Source: Bacteriovorax sp. Seq25_V (GTDB taxonomy: Bacteria > Bdellovibrionota > Bacteriovoracia > Bacteriovoracales > Bacteriovoracaceae). From it: a DNA stretch of 64,000 bases. The notes below the pieces were generated by a model, which did not search any database, had not been told where the DNA came from, and worked only from the letters and a program-made list of their open reading frames with translations. The DNA is taken from positions 1-64,000 of the forward strand of contig NZ_AUNI01000010.1 of assembly GCF_000447795.1 (NCBI RefSeq). The letters run 5' to 3'. The translations under genes were made by a program, and so were the position numbers. Shown piece after piece: positions 51,708 to 60,561 of this stretch; the first letter of the stretch is position 1, and the number at the start of each line of letters is the position of its first letter.

Positions 51708-53687
51708 ATGAAAAAGATAATCGTCTATATCTCATTTTTACTTTTAGTTAGTTGCGGTGGGATTTCATTAATTAGTAGAGGAACAGAAAATCTGTACACT
51801 CCAGAATTTACAAAGTTAATTGAAAGAGCAAAAGGTGCATATGCAGCAGGAAGTAAAGACACTGCAATCGCACAGCTCGAAGCGATTCAAGATGAGCCGC
51901 TACTGCCAACTGAAGTAGCGATGAAGAAAAACTTAATTGGTGTTATTAGGTTTTCGGAAGGAGACTTTGAGCAAGCTATTTATAATTTTAACATGGCACT
52001 TACAACTTCCAGTCTTGATGAAAAGCTAACAGCTCAAATTCATCTCAATCTTGCGAGCTCTTATTACAAACTAGGTGATACAGATAATACGCTTTCGACA
52101 TTACTTCTTTGTGACTTCAAAAAATTAGAAGGAAAGGAATTTCAAAATTATCACAAACTGAGATTCAATGTCGCAAAGGATCTTGGGAGAAAGAAAATTT
52201 CTATTGAGTCATTGTTTTGGATGCTCTCAAAAGAAAAAGATTTAGTTGTTTTAAAGTCGAGCCAGCAGTTTAGCGAGTTGGTAACTCTTTATTTCTCATT
52301 AGAACAACAGGAAAGAATTAGATTCATTAAAGACTTATCAGATGAGAAAACTCTTATTGCAGGTTATTTAACTTATTTAGAAGTTGAGCAACTATATAAT
52401 CAGGCGAAGCGTAGTGAGGCATCAAATCTTGCCGGATGGATTACACGCGTATACGAAGAAACACCGAGTATTGTTGAACTTGCAAACAACTTTTTAAGAA
52501 GGATTGAAAACTTCGCTTCTTTAAACCAGAGATCAATCGGAATCGTTTTACCGTTAAGTGCTGAAGGACAGAAGGGAATCTTTGCTAGACGCGCTCTTGC
52601 TGGTATCGATCATGCGGTAAGAAATCTCAATGAAAGTAACGCAAATAATGAAGGATGGGTTCCACTTATTCTTGAAGTTGCAGATAGCTCAGGCAGTGCA
52701 GTTGTTGGAAAAAGAAGAGTCGCAGAGTTAATTGAAAGCAAGAATGTATCACTCCTAATTGGTGGATTATTTTCTAATGAAGCAGTAGCTGAATATGAAA
52801 TGGCAAAAAAATATGGAACCTTCTTTATTTCTCTATCTCAAGTTTTTATTGATAAGCTACAGAAGAATCATTTGTTAATTGAAGTTCCTGGTTCGGTTGA
52901 ATCGCAGATCTCAGTACTATTTGAAGAGAAGTTTTTAAGCTCGTTTGGAAAAAAGGCAGCGATAATATTCCCTGATACAGAAAGAGGGAGAGCCTATGTT
53001 GACGAGTTCTGGAGAAAAGCATCTGAGTCGGGCTCAACAGTTGTTGGAGTTCATGTCTACGATAGTAAGAATACAGATCAAAGAGATACTGTACAAAAAC
53101 TTCTAGGTCTTAAATACAAAAGAGAGAGACAGGAAGAACTTGAGATTCTTGAGGAGCTTCATGAGCTTGAGGGAGCAACAAGTATCAGAAGAATTCAAAC
53201 GTTAAAACCTGAAGTGGATTTTGATTGGGCCTTTATTCCATCAACTCCAGACGATGCACTTCAAATTATTCCATCATTTGGATATTTTGATGCCTTTAAT
53301 GTTCCTCTTATTGGAGATCCAAGTTGGAGATCAACAAATATCTCTAAAGAAAGTTACAAGCTTGGAAGATTGTACTTTGTTGATGGTGACGTGCCTAAGG
53401 GAGAGTCAGACTTCGTAAATAGCTTCAAGAGAAGGAATCAAGAGAGTCCAAGGATCGTTGAACTATTGGGCTATGAGGCCTTTGAAATCGCTAATAATAT
53501 TCTAGGTAGTGGTGAGTTTAAGTCGAGAGGAGATCTTGAACAGAGCTTAATTACAGCAAATCATGTTACTGGCTTAACAGGTGATTGGGTTTTAAAAGAG
53601 AATGTTTGGCTTAAGAAAATGAATTTGATGAATCTTTACAGAGGAAAAACCTCTAAGATGAAATTAGAGGAAGTAAAAGCTGAATAA
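51708..53687 (+). CDS. LpoA/LppC-like lipoprotein, TPR plus periplasmic-binding fold
   Basis: This 659-residue lipoprotein has lipobox LLVSC (Cys16). Residues about 30-250 hold tetratricopeptide-like helices (GVIRFSEGDFEQAIYNFNMAL, HLNLASSYYKLGDTDNTL), and residues about 265-640 a type I periplasmic-binding fold beginning IGIVLPLSAEGQKGIFARRALAGIDHAV. That layout is the one of LpoA, the outer-membrane activator of penicillin-binding protein PBP1a. Similar proteins outside gammaproteobacteria are poorly known, so the role is inferred. The stop lies in the loop of a shared bidirectional hairpin. Confidence 0.75.
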   Translation: MKKIIVYISFLLLVSCGGISLISRGTENLYTPEFTKLIERAKGAYAAGSKDTAIAQLEAIQDEPLLPTEVAMKKNLIGVIRFSEGDFEQAIYNFNMALTTSSLDEKLTAQIHLNLASSYYKLGDTDNTLSTLLLCDFKKLEGKEFQNYHKLRFNVAKDLGRKKISIESLFWMLSKEKDLVVLKSSQQFSELVTLYFSLEQQERIRFIKDLSDEKTLIAGYLTYLEVEQLYNQAKRSEASNLAGWITRVYEETPSIVELANNFLRRIENFASLNQRSIGIVLPLSAEGQKGIFARRALAGIDHAVRNLNESNANNEGWVPLILEVADSSGSAVVGKRRVAELIESKNVSLLIGGLFSNEAVAEYEMAKKYGTFFISLSQVFIDKLQKNHLLIEVPGSVESQISVLFEEKFLSSFGKKAAIIFPDTERGRAYVDEFWRKASESGSTVVGVHVYDSKNTDQRDTVQKLLGLKYKRERQEELEILEELHELEGATSIRRIQTLKPEVDFDWAFIPSTPDDALQIIPSFGYFDAFNVPLIGDPSWRSTNISKESYKLGRLYFVDGDVPKGESDFVNSFKRRNQESPRIVELLGYEAFEIANNILGSGEFKSRGDLEQSLITANHVTGLTGDWVLKENVWLKKMNLMNLYRGKTSKMKLEEVKAE

Positions 53688-53700
53688 CAGCTTTTACTTC
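53670..53700. terminator. bidirectional hairpin covering both convergent gene ends
   Basis: GAAGTAAAAGCTG (53670-53682) and CAGCTTTTACTTC (53688-53700) form a perfect 13-bp stem. The five-base loop AATAA (53683-53687) contains the TAA stop of the LpoA-like gene. The 3' arm encodes the last two lysine-class codons and stop of the small minus-strand gene. Confidence 0.75.
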
Positions 53701-53795
53701 TTAGCGTTAATTCTTTTAAGAATTCTTGCTTTTTTCTTTGCTTGACCAGTTTTTCTTTTCATTTTTAGAGCTGATCTTTTTCTTCCTGCACCCAT
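53694..53795 (-). CDS. 33-residue very basic protein, possibly ribosome-associated
   Basis: A minus-strand ATG at 53795, with AAGGA six bases before it, opens a 33-residue frame starting MGAGRKRSALKMKRKTGQAK and ending in KRINAKK. About half the residues are Lys or Arg. This composition is that of tiny ribosomal proteins such as Thx, bS22 or the AURKAIP1/COX24 group, but I cannot assign one. It lies convergent to the LpoA-like gene, with only six bases between the stops, and divergent from the AMP nucleosidase gene. Confidence 0.65.
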   Translation of the reverse strand: MGAGRKRSALKMKRKTGQAKKKARILKRINAKK

Positions 53796-53902
53796 GGTAT
53801 ATCCTTTTGCTTAGTGTTAAAATGATTAGTTATACTAGAAAAAAAGCTTTGAATTGGCAAGTGGTAGATTGTCATCAAATATTATTTAAGGGCAATAAAT
53901 AG

Positions 53903-53932
53903 TTGTCAAAAAAAATACGTAAATGGTACATT
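53903..53932 (+). promoter_or_regulatory. candidate sigma-70 promoter for the AMP nucleosidase gene
   Basis: TTGTCA (53903-53908) and TACATT (53927-53932) are 18 bases apart, 5/6 and 4/6 matches. It lies about 46 bases before the start codon. The rest of the 183-base gap (53796-53978) holds AT-rich DNA without further recognisable structure. Confidence 0.45.
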
Positions 53933-53978
53933 TTATGTAGTTAAATGCAATGGATGCATAAAATAAAGGTGTAACGGA

Positions 53979-55007
53979 ATGCGCAATGCGAAAAAGAAAG
54001 TAACTAAAAAAGTTACTTCGAAAAATAATACAATTAAAAAGAAAACAGCTAAAAAAGTTACTAAGAAAGTATCAACAAAAAAAGCTGTTAATTCGAAGCC
54101 TGGAATCGACACGGCCTTTGTTGATGACTTAGCTTTTCAAGAAATAAATCTCGTTAAAAAAACAACTAAGAAACTTGCAACAGATCTTGAATTAAAAAGA
54201 GCTGCATTAAGAGCGAGAAGAATCCACTGGAACAATGATAAAAAGCAAATCGCAATTGATATGCTTGAGAGATACACTGGACATGACTTTGGTGATTTTC
54301 AGCAACAGATTATTTTAACAAACTTCCACTACTACATTGAGAGATTCAATATACTTCTTGATGATAGTCATTATACAGAAGGTTCAGCTTTTAAGGCAGC
54401 ATCTTCTAAAAAAGCAAAAGTAACTATTATTGAGTTTGGTGTTGGTGCTGCGATGGCCGCCTTAATTGGTGAGCTTATTTCTGTAGTACAGCCAAAAGCA
54501 GTTCTATTTCTAGGTATGGCCGGTGCGGTTCACCCATCTTTAAAAGTTGGTGACTTCGTTCTTCCAATTGCTTCTATTAGGGCAGAAGGTGTTACTGAAC
54601 ACTTCTTACCAAAGCAAGTACCTGCTCTTCCAACTTTCAAGGTTCAAAAATTTGTTTCACAAATTCTTGTTGAACATGGATACGATTATAGAACAGGGAC
54701 AATTCACTCGACAGATTACCGTTTTTGGGAATTTGATGAAAGATTCAAAGAAAAATTAATTGAGGAGAGAGTTCTTGCTGTTGAGATGGAAACTGCAGCA
54801 CTCTTCGTTTCGTGTTTTGTTTCTAAAGTAAATATTGGAGCATTACTTTTAATATCAGATTGTCCAATGACTAAGGATGGAATTAAGACAAAGAAATCTG
54901 CAAAGAGTGTATTTAGAAATTACACTGACAGACATATCGAGTTAGGGATTGAAGCAATGGCTGATATCGCTGATAGAGGTGAGAACGTAAGACATTATCA
55001 CTGGTAA
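53979..55007 (+). CDS. amn: AMP nucleosidase with lysine-rich N-terminal tail
   Basis: AMP nucleosidase splits AMP to adenine and ribose-5-phosphate. The catalytic core (about 90-342) belongs to the short bacterial form and has IEFGVGAAMAALIGE, LGMAGAVHPSLKVGDFVLPIASIRAEG and VEMETAALF. The first 40 residues are a histone-H1-like tail of repeated Lys/Thr/Val, with VTKKVTSK and KKVTKKV units, absent from usual members. No later ATG would remove the tail cleanly. The tail may bind nucleic acid or membranes, or steer the enzyme to RNA-derived AMP. MreB follows after 31 bases. Confidence 0.88.
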   Translation: MRNAKKKVTKKVTSKNNTIKKKTAKKVTKKVSTKKAVNSKPGIDTAFVDDLAFQEINLVKKTTKKLATDLELKRAALRARRIHWNNDKKQIAIDMLERYTGHDFGDFQQQIILTNFHYYIERFNILLDDSHYTEGSAFKAASSKKAKVTIIEFGVGAAMAALIGELISVVQPKAVLFLGMAGAVHPSLKVGDFVLPIASIRAEGVTEHFLPKQVPALPTFKVQKFVSQILVEHGYDYRTGTIHSTDYRFWEFDERFKEKLIEERVLAVEMETAALFVSCFVSKVNIGALLLISDCPMTKDGIKTKKSAKSVFRNYTDRHIELGIEAMADIADRGENVRHYHW

Positions 55008-55014
55008 AAAATAG

Positions 55015-56076
<1,062 letters not shown>

Positions 56077-56096
56077 AAAATTAATTTGAGGTAAGA

Positions 56097-56903
56097 ATGA
56101 ATCAGGATGATTTGTTTCTAAAATTAGAGCTCTCGGATATAGAAAATAAACTAAGAGAGCTCCTCTTTTCTAGACACCCACTTAAAATTTGGGAAGATGT
56201 TAATACATATGCTCGTGTAGAGCTTAAGTCTGTTGAAAATCTAAGTTTAAAAATTGCAAAATTTGATTTCTATAATGAAGAGAAAGTTTACTTTGTATCT
56301 TTTAATCTGCGTGGGATGAATTACTACTTTCGTGCAACAACGGAGGAACTTGACGGAGATGTTAAATTAACTCCTCTGGGTGATATTTATCGAGTCGAAA
56401 GAAGAAGAGATGTAAGACTAAGAATGCACCCTCGTGTCCCAAGTCAACTTTATCTTAAAATTGATAGAGAAGATGAAGTGGACACAGGAAATGTTCTATC
56501 TATCAATAAAGTTGATAATAAAGAAAGAGCACTTTTCCAGTCATTTCAAGAAGAGTTGCGAGGCGTCCCTGAAATTGGCGGAGTTAAAGTTTTAGATTTA
56601 TCTGAGAAAGGACTATCGGCCGTTTGTAGTTCAAATGAAGCAAAATTAATTACCTATTCTAAACCAACATCAGCTATTTTAATTGTTGAAAAAAATAATG
56701 TTGTTATTGAAGATATCGAAGTAATTTATGAAGTAGATTATCTTGATGTCCGCTTAGAGGGGGTTGGAATGAAGAAACTTGGGATGAGTTTCTCTGCAAA
56801 CCCAAAGCTAAGTGAGTTGATTAATAATTTGAATGATGAGTCTATTGTGTTGTCATCTTTAGATGAGGAATTTGCAAAGTTTATAGATCAATTAGAGGGG
56901 TAG
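56097..56903 (+). CDS. PilZ-domain protein, probable c-di-GMP receptor
   Basis: This 268-residue cytoplasmic protein has a YcgR-like N-terminal half and a PilZ domain. The c-di-GMP motif RxxxR is R103-DV..-R107 in ERRRDVRLR, and DLSEKG at 167-172 is the second motif. The distance between the two motifs (about 60 residues) is larger than usual, indicating an insert of about 30 residues. Lying next to mreB and before a lipoprotein and transporter genes, it may link c-di-GMP to envelope growth. A GAGG site precedes the ATG. Confidence 0.8.
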   Translation: MNQDDLFLKLELSDIENKLRELLFSRHPLKIWEDVNTYARVELKSVENLSLKIAKFDFYNEEKVYFVSFNLRGMNYYFRATTEELDGDVKLTPLGDIYRVERRRDVRLRMHPRVPSQLYLKIDREDEVDTGNVLSINKVDNKERALFQSFQEELRGVPEIGGVKVLDLSEKGLSAVCSSNEAKLITYSKPTSAILIVEKNNVVIEDIEVIYEVDYLDVRLEGVGMKKLGMSFSANPKLSELINNLNDESIVLSSLDEEFAKFIDQLEG

Positions 56904-56907
56904 GCAT

Positions 56908-57654
56908 ATTAAATTAATAAATTTCTTATACCTATTAATGTTTTCAAGCTGCGCTTATCTTAATCTTGATAAAATTGAAGTAAAGCCTGAAGAGGCCAGC
57001 TTTGTTCAGACTGAAGAAGCTGGATCATACAAAGTTCAAAGAAGTATCGGTTATAATAAAGATAAGGATTTCATCAGCAAAACTTTAATTACTGATATGG
57101 AAAAACCTGATGTCGTAGTCGAAAAGTCTGTTACATTCTCAGAAGTATATGAACTAAATAAAGATTCAAAAATTTTTAGGCCAATTAAGTCAGAAGCAAT
57201 CTATTTTTTAAATGGTCAAAAATACGTGACAAAACTTGCTCTTGATTACAAAAAAGAAATAGTTCGAATTACGATGGATTCGCCAGAAGATCAGTGGAAT
57301 GGCACAAAAGAGTATTCCATGCCAAAAGGGAATGGAGCGATTTGTTTTTACTCCATTGTAACTGAATGTGCTGTTGTATCTAGTTTCTTCGAAAATGCTG
57401 TTAAAAATAACTCTGGAACAATGAATTTCATACTTGTGTGGGAAGGTTATCCATATTTTCATGAACAGTTTTTAAATCTTCCACCAACTCCAATTACCGA
57501 AGCAACAATTTCTTACGATGGCAGAAACAGTGCGGGGTTCTATCGTTTTACTCTGAATGCTGGTGGACAAAGTCAGTTCTACTTCATTAACAAGAACGGA
57601 CAACTTGTAAATCATTATTGGTCATCACAGGCATATACAAGGGTTCGTAGATAA
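56908..57654 (+). CDS. lipoprotein of unknown function, probable ATT start
   Basis: Read from ATT at 56908, the N-terminus is MKLINFLYLLMFSSC, a lipoprotein signal; GAGGGG (56895-56900) lies seven bases upstream. The first ATG (56938) would start MFSSC and destroy the signal, and no other NTG codon is in frame. The mature protein, about 230 residues, is beta-rich with two inner cysteines (ICFYSIVTEC). I recognise no family. It follows the PilZ gene by four bases and overlaps the permease gene by one base, so it may be a partner of the transporter, but it is too short for a peptide-binding protein. Confidence 0.65.
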   Translation: MKLINFLYLLMFSSCAYLNLDKIEVKPEEASFVQTEEAGSYKVQRSIGYNKDKDFISKTLITDMEKPDVVVEKSVTFSEVYELNKDSKIFRPIKSEAIYFLNGQKYVTKLALDYKKEIVRITMDSPEDQWNGTKEYSMPKGNGAICFYSIVTECAVVSSFFENAVKNNSGTMNFILVWEGYPYFHEQFLNLPPTPITEATISYDGRNSAGFYRFTLNAGGQSQFYFINKNGQLVNHYWSSQAYTRVRR

Positions 57655-58553
57655 TGAAGTTCTTATTGAAAACACTTTTTACGCTATTGATGGCCATTAC
57701 AATTATATTCTTTGCCTTGAGGATGACTCCAGGTGATCCGGTTGAAAGACTACTTGGACCTGAAGCAAAGCAGGAGGAAATAGTAAAATATCGTTCTGAG
57801 TTAGGTTTAGATAAAACAATTACTCATCAATATTTTGATTTTGTAAAAGGGATCTTTTCTCTTAATCTAGGCAAATCATTTTTTAATAAAGAAACAGTTG
57901 TTGAGTTACTTGGTGAGCGAATGAAGCCAACGTTGACATTGGCCTTGATTTCAATCCTCATCTCTACTCCGATCGGATTAATTCTTGGAACCATTGCAGC
58001 AGTTAATCAAGGTAATCTTAAAGACTACGGTGTTCGATTTGGAAGTTTGATATTGTTATCCTTTCCAATTTTTTCCTTGGCCCCGCTCTTAGTACTCGTT
58101 TTCGCAGTTAAGGCCGGAGTGTTGCCCGTGTCAGAATGGACGAGTTTATCACATATGGTGTTACCTATTTTAACTTTGGTTCTTCCTCTTTCATCAGTGA
58201 TAATACGAGTTATGAGAAATAAGTACTTGGAAGAGGTTAGTAATCTTTGGGTTCTTGTTCTTCAGGCTAAAGGGTTATTTAATAAAGCGATTTTACTTCG
58301 TATAATTAAAGTCTGTATGCCAACAATTTTGAATGTTGTAGCAATTCAACTATCTGTGGTTATGGCGGGGACTATGATCACTGAAACAATTTTTGATATT
58401 CCAGGTGTTGGGTCATTACTTTTTGAGGCAATTGGAAATAGAGATTACCCAGTTGTTCAGGGCGTGATCGCATATTCAACTCTAGTTTATATGTTTGTCT
58501 ATTTCGTTATTGATTTCGTGAATGCAAAACTTGACCCGAGAATCGAGCAATGA
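57654..58553 (+). CDS. peptide-type ABC transporter permease, DppB/OppB family
   Basis: This 299-residue inner-membrane permease has six hydrophobic segments. The family start FFALRMTPGDPVERLLG, the ILGTIAAVNQG region and the C-terminal ETIFDIPGVGSLLFEAIGNRDYPVVQG are characteristic. The EAA loop (ILRIIKVCMPTILN) is degenerate. It overlaps the lipoprotein gene by one base and the next permease by four. No ATPase or substrate-binding protein gene is in the window, so these must be supplied from elsewhere. Confidence 0.92.
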   Translation: MKFLLKTLFTLLMAITIIFFALRMTPGDPVERLLGPEAKQEEIVKYRSELGLDKTITHQYFDFVKGIFSLNLGKSFFNKETVVELLGERMKPTLTLALISILISTPIGLILGTIAAVNQGNLKDYGVRFGSLILLSFPIFSLAPLLVLVFAVKAGVLPVSEWTSLSHMVLPILTLVLPLSSVIIRVMRNKYLEEVSNLWVLVLQAKGLFNKAILLRIIKVCMPTILNVVAIQLSVVMAGTMITETIFDIPGVGSLLFEAIGNRDYPVVQGVIAYSTLVYMFVYFVIDFVNAKLDPRIEQ

Positions 58554-59359
58554 AAATAAATAAAGAAATAAAAATTGGTGGAGTTATTCTAGGCATCTAT
58601 TTCTTGTGGGCCATTACATGGATTTTGTTAAAAGGAAATACATTTGCTCCACAGATGAATATTGAAAAAGAACTTGTCGCACCAAGCATAAATGGTTTTG
58701 TATTTGGAGCAGACGTTCTAGGGCGTAGTCTTTTTGAAGTATTGTCTGTTGGGCTTGTTTATACTTTTACAATCTCATTTGTAGTAAGTTTGTCTTCATG
58801 TCTATTGGGTATACTTATAGGTTATTTATCTGCAATGAAAATAAAGTTTGTATCTGAGTTTATGGATTTGTTTACAAATATTATTTTTATTTTTCCTAGT
58901 ATTTTGTTGGCTATTTTAGTTATGTCAATGTCAGGTGCTTCGGTTACTGGTCTTGTCCTGTGTTTAATCTTCACTTCATGGCCAGGCTACGCTCGAATTG
59001 CAAGAGGTGAGACACTAAGAGTTATGAATCTAGGTTTTGTTGAGTCAGCAAGAGCAATTGGTGTGTCTAACTTTAGATTGTTTTACAAATCAATTCTACC
59101 TTCAATACTTCCAGTCATTTCAATACACTTTGTTTTAGGTTTAAGTGGGGTTGTTATTAGTGAAGCAAGTCTTGGGTTCTTAGGTCTTGGGGCAAGTGAA
59201 TATTCTTGGGGTGCAATACTTGCTATGGCAAAAGTTGTTCTATTAGAAGCTCCCCATGTCGTTTTAGTTACAAGTCTATTAATGACAGGTTTAATTGTTT
59301 CATTAAATTTGTTTAGCGATGGACTTAGAGACGCTCTTGATCCAAAAAACCAAAACTAA
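58550..59359 (+). CDS. peptide-type ABC transporter permease, DppC/OppC family
   Basis: Partner of the DppB-like permease. The 269 residues include FGADVLGRSLFEVLSVG, FTSWPGYARIARGETLRVMNLGFVESARAIGVSNFRLFYKSILPSILPVI (containing the ATPase-contact EAA loop) and EASLGFLGLGASEYSWGAIL. It begins inside the end of the previous gene (ATGA). With nagZ 42 bases further on, import of wall peptides or muropeptides is a reasonable idea, but the substrate is not readable. Confidence 0.92.
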   Translation: MKINKEIKIGGVILGIYFLWAITWILLKGNTFAPQMNIEKELVAPSINGFVFGADVLGRSLFEVLSVGLVYTFTISFVVSLSSCLLGILIGYLSAMKIKFVSEFMDLFTNIIFIFPSILLAILVMSMSGASVTGLVLCLIFTSWPGYARIARGETLRVMNLGFVESARAIGVSNFRLFYKSILPSILPVISIHFVLGLSGVVISEASLGFLGLGASEYSWGAILAMAKVVLLEAPHVVLVTSLLMTGLIVSLNLFSDGLRDALDPKNQN

Positions 59360-59401
59360 TAAAATAGTACTTAAATCCGATTAGGGACTATTGGAGAATA
59401 T

Positions 59402-60475
59402 ATGAAAGAATTAGGTCAATTATTTATAACAGGTATCTCAGGGACAGTACTGACTGAGGATGAAAGTAAATTTATTTCAGAAGAAAATATTGGTGGAGTC
59501 ATACTCTTTGCAAATAATTATGAGAGTCCGGCTCAATTGGCAGAACTTGTAAACTCGATCCAAGCATTAAGAGATCACTTTCCATTATTTATTGCTGTAG
59601 ACCATGAAGGTGGTCGAGTAATCAGATTTAAAAAGCATTTTACTCATTTTCCACCAATGCTTGATATTGTTAAAAAAGATTCTCCAAAGGTATGTTTCGA
59701 AGTTCACGATATAGCAGCAAAAGAACTTGAAGCCTGTGGAATCAATCTTAATCTAGCTCCAGTTTGTGATATTTTTAATAATCCAAATAATAAAGTTATT
59801 GGAGACCGCGCGTTTGGTGATAATGCTGAAACGGTATCACTATTTGTATCTTCTGCGATTAGAGGTCTTCAGACGAATAATGTAATGGGTTGTGCTAAGC
59901 ACTTTCCAGGTCACGGCTGTACAACTAAAGATAGTCACTATGATCTACCAATCGTCAAAAAATCTTTAGAAGAGCTTAGAGAAGAAGAATTTATTCCATT
60001 TGTTAAGGCAGTTAAGTCAAGAGTTGAGATGGTGATGATGGCCCATCTTCAAGTTGATTCAATTGATGAAGAACTTCCGTGTACACTTTCCAAAAATGCA
60101 TATGATCTTTTAAGGTCTGAGTTGAAGTTTAAGAAAGTGATCATTACTGATGATATGGAAATGAAAGCAATTACAGATCGTTACTCTTATGGAGAAGCTG
60201 CCTTAATGGCCCTTAAGGCAGGTGCTGATATAGTTGAGTATCGTAGTATGGAAACATGTAAAGAAGCTTACTACGCTGTGAAAGAAGCATATAAGAAAAA
60301 ACAAATTAGTAATGAGTGTATTGAAGAAAAAGTAGTACGTATCAACGAACTAAAGAAACAGTATTTATCAGATTATAAGCCAAAATATATTCCTGATGTG
60401 ACCAAAAAAATTGGTACGGCTGAGGCCAAGGAACTCCTGAGTGAAATCGTTGGAATTACTGCTGATAAAGCATAA
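59402..60475 (+). CDS. nagZ: beta-N-acetylhexosaminidase, NagZ family (GH3)
   Basis: NagZ removes GlcNAc from recycled muropeptides in the cytoplasm. It has 357 residues without a signal peptide. The GH3 motifs are FIAVDHEGGRVIRFK, GDRAFGDNAE, CAKHFPGHGCTTKDSHYDLPIV with the catalytic His/Asp loop, and VIITDDMEMKAI carrying the nucleophile aspartate. A GGAG site precedes the ATG. It lies behind peptide permease genes, fitting peptidoglycan recovery. Confidence 0.92.
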   Translation: MKELGQLFITGISGTVLTEDESKFISEENIGGVILFANNYESPAQLAELVNSIQALRDHFPLFIAVDHEGGRVIRFKKHFTHFPPMLDIVKKDSPKVCFEVHDIAAKELEACGINLNLAPVCDIFNNPNNKVIGDRAFGDNAETVSLFVSSAIRGLQTNNVMGCAKHFPGHGCTTKDSHYDLPIVKKSLEELREEEFIPFVKAVKSRVEMVMMAHLQVDSIDEELPCTLSKNAYDLLRSELKFKKVIITDDMEMKAITDRYSYGEAALMALKAGADIVEYRSMETCKEAYYAVKEAYKKKQISNECIEEKVVRINELKKQYLSDYKPKYIPDVTKKIGTAEAKELLSEIVGITADKA

Positions 60476-60505
60476 AATTCAGTCACTTAAATAAGGACTT
60501 TATTG

Positions 60506-60561
60506 CCCTAGTAGCTAAAGAATCGAAAAGATTTGGTATTCTAGGGTAATGATATCATTAC
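60506..60561 (+). promoter_or_regulatory. palindrome and inverted repeat around the tadC start codon
   Basis: GTAATGATATCATTAC (60546-60561) is a perfect 16-bp palindrome that includes the ATG. CCCTAG (60506-60511) and CTAGGG (60541-60546) form another pair; the second arm contains AGGG, the only ribosome binding site, two bases before the start. An inner AATC-GAAAA-GATT hairpin (60521-60533) lies between. Binding or folding here would block initiation. Confidence 0.5.

Noticed and set aside
59364-59391. AATAGT/ACTATT inverted repeat between the permease and nagZ genes
   Set aside because: Only six AT-rich base pairs with an 18-base gap; expected by chance in such DNA.
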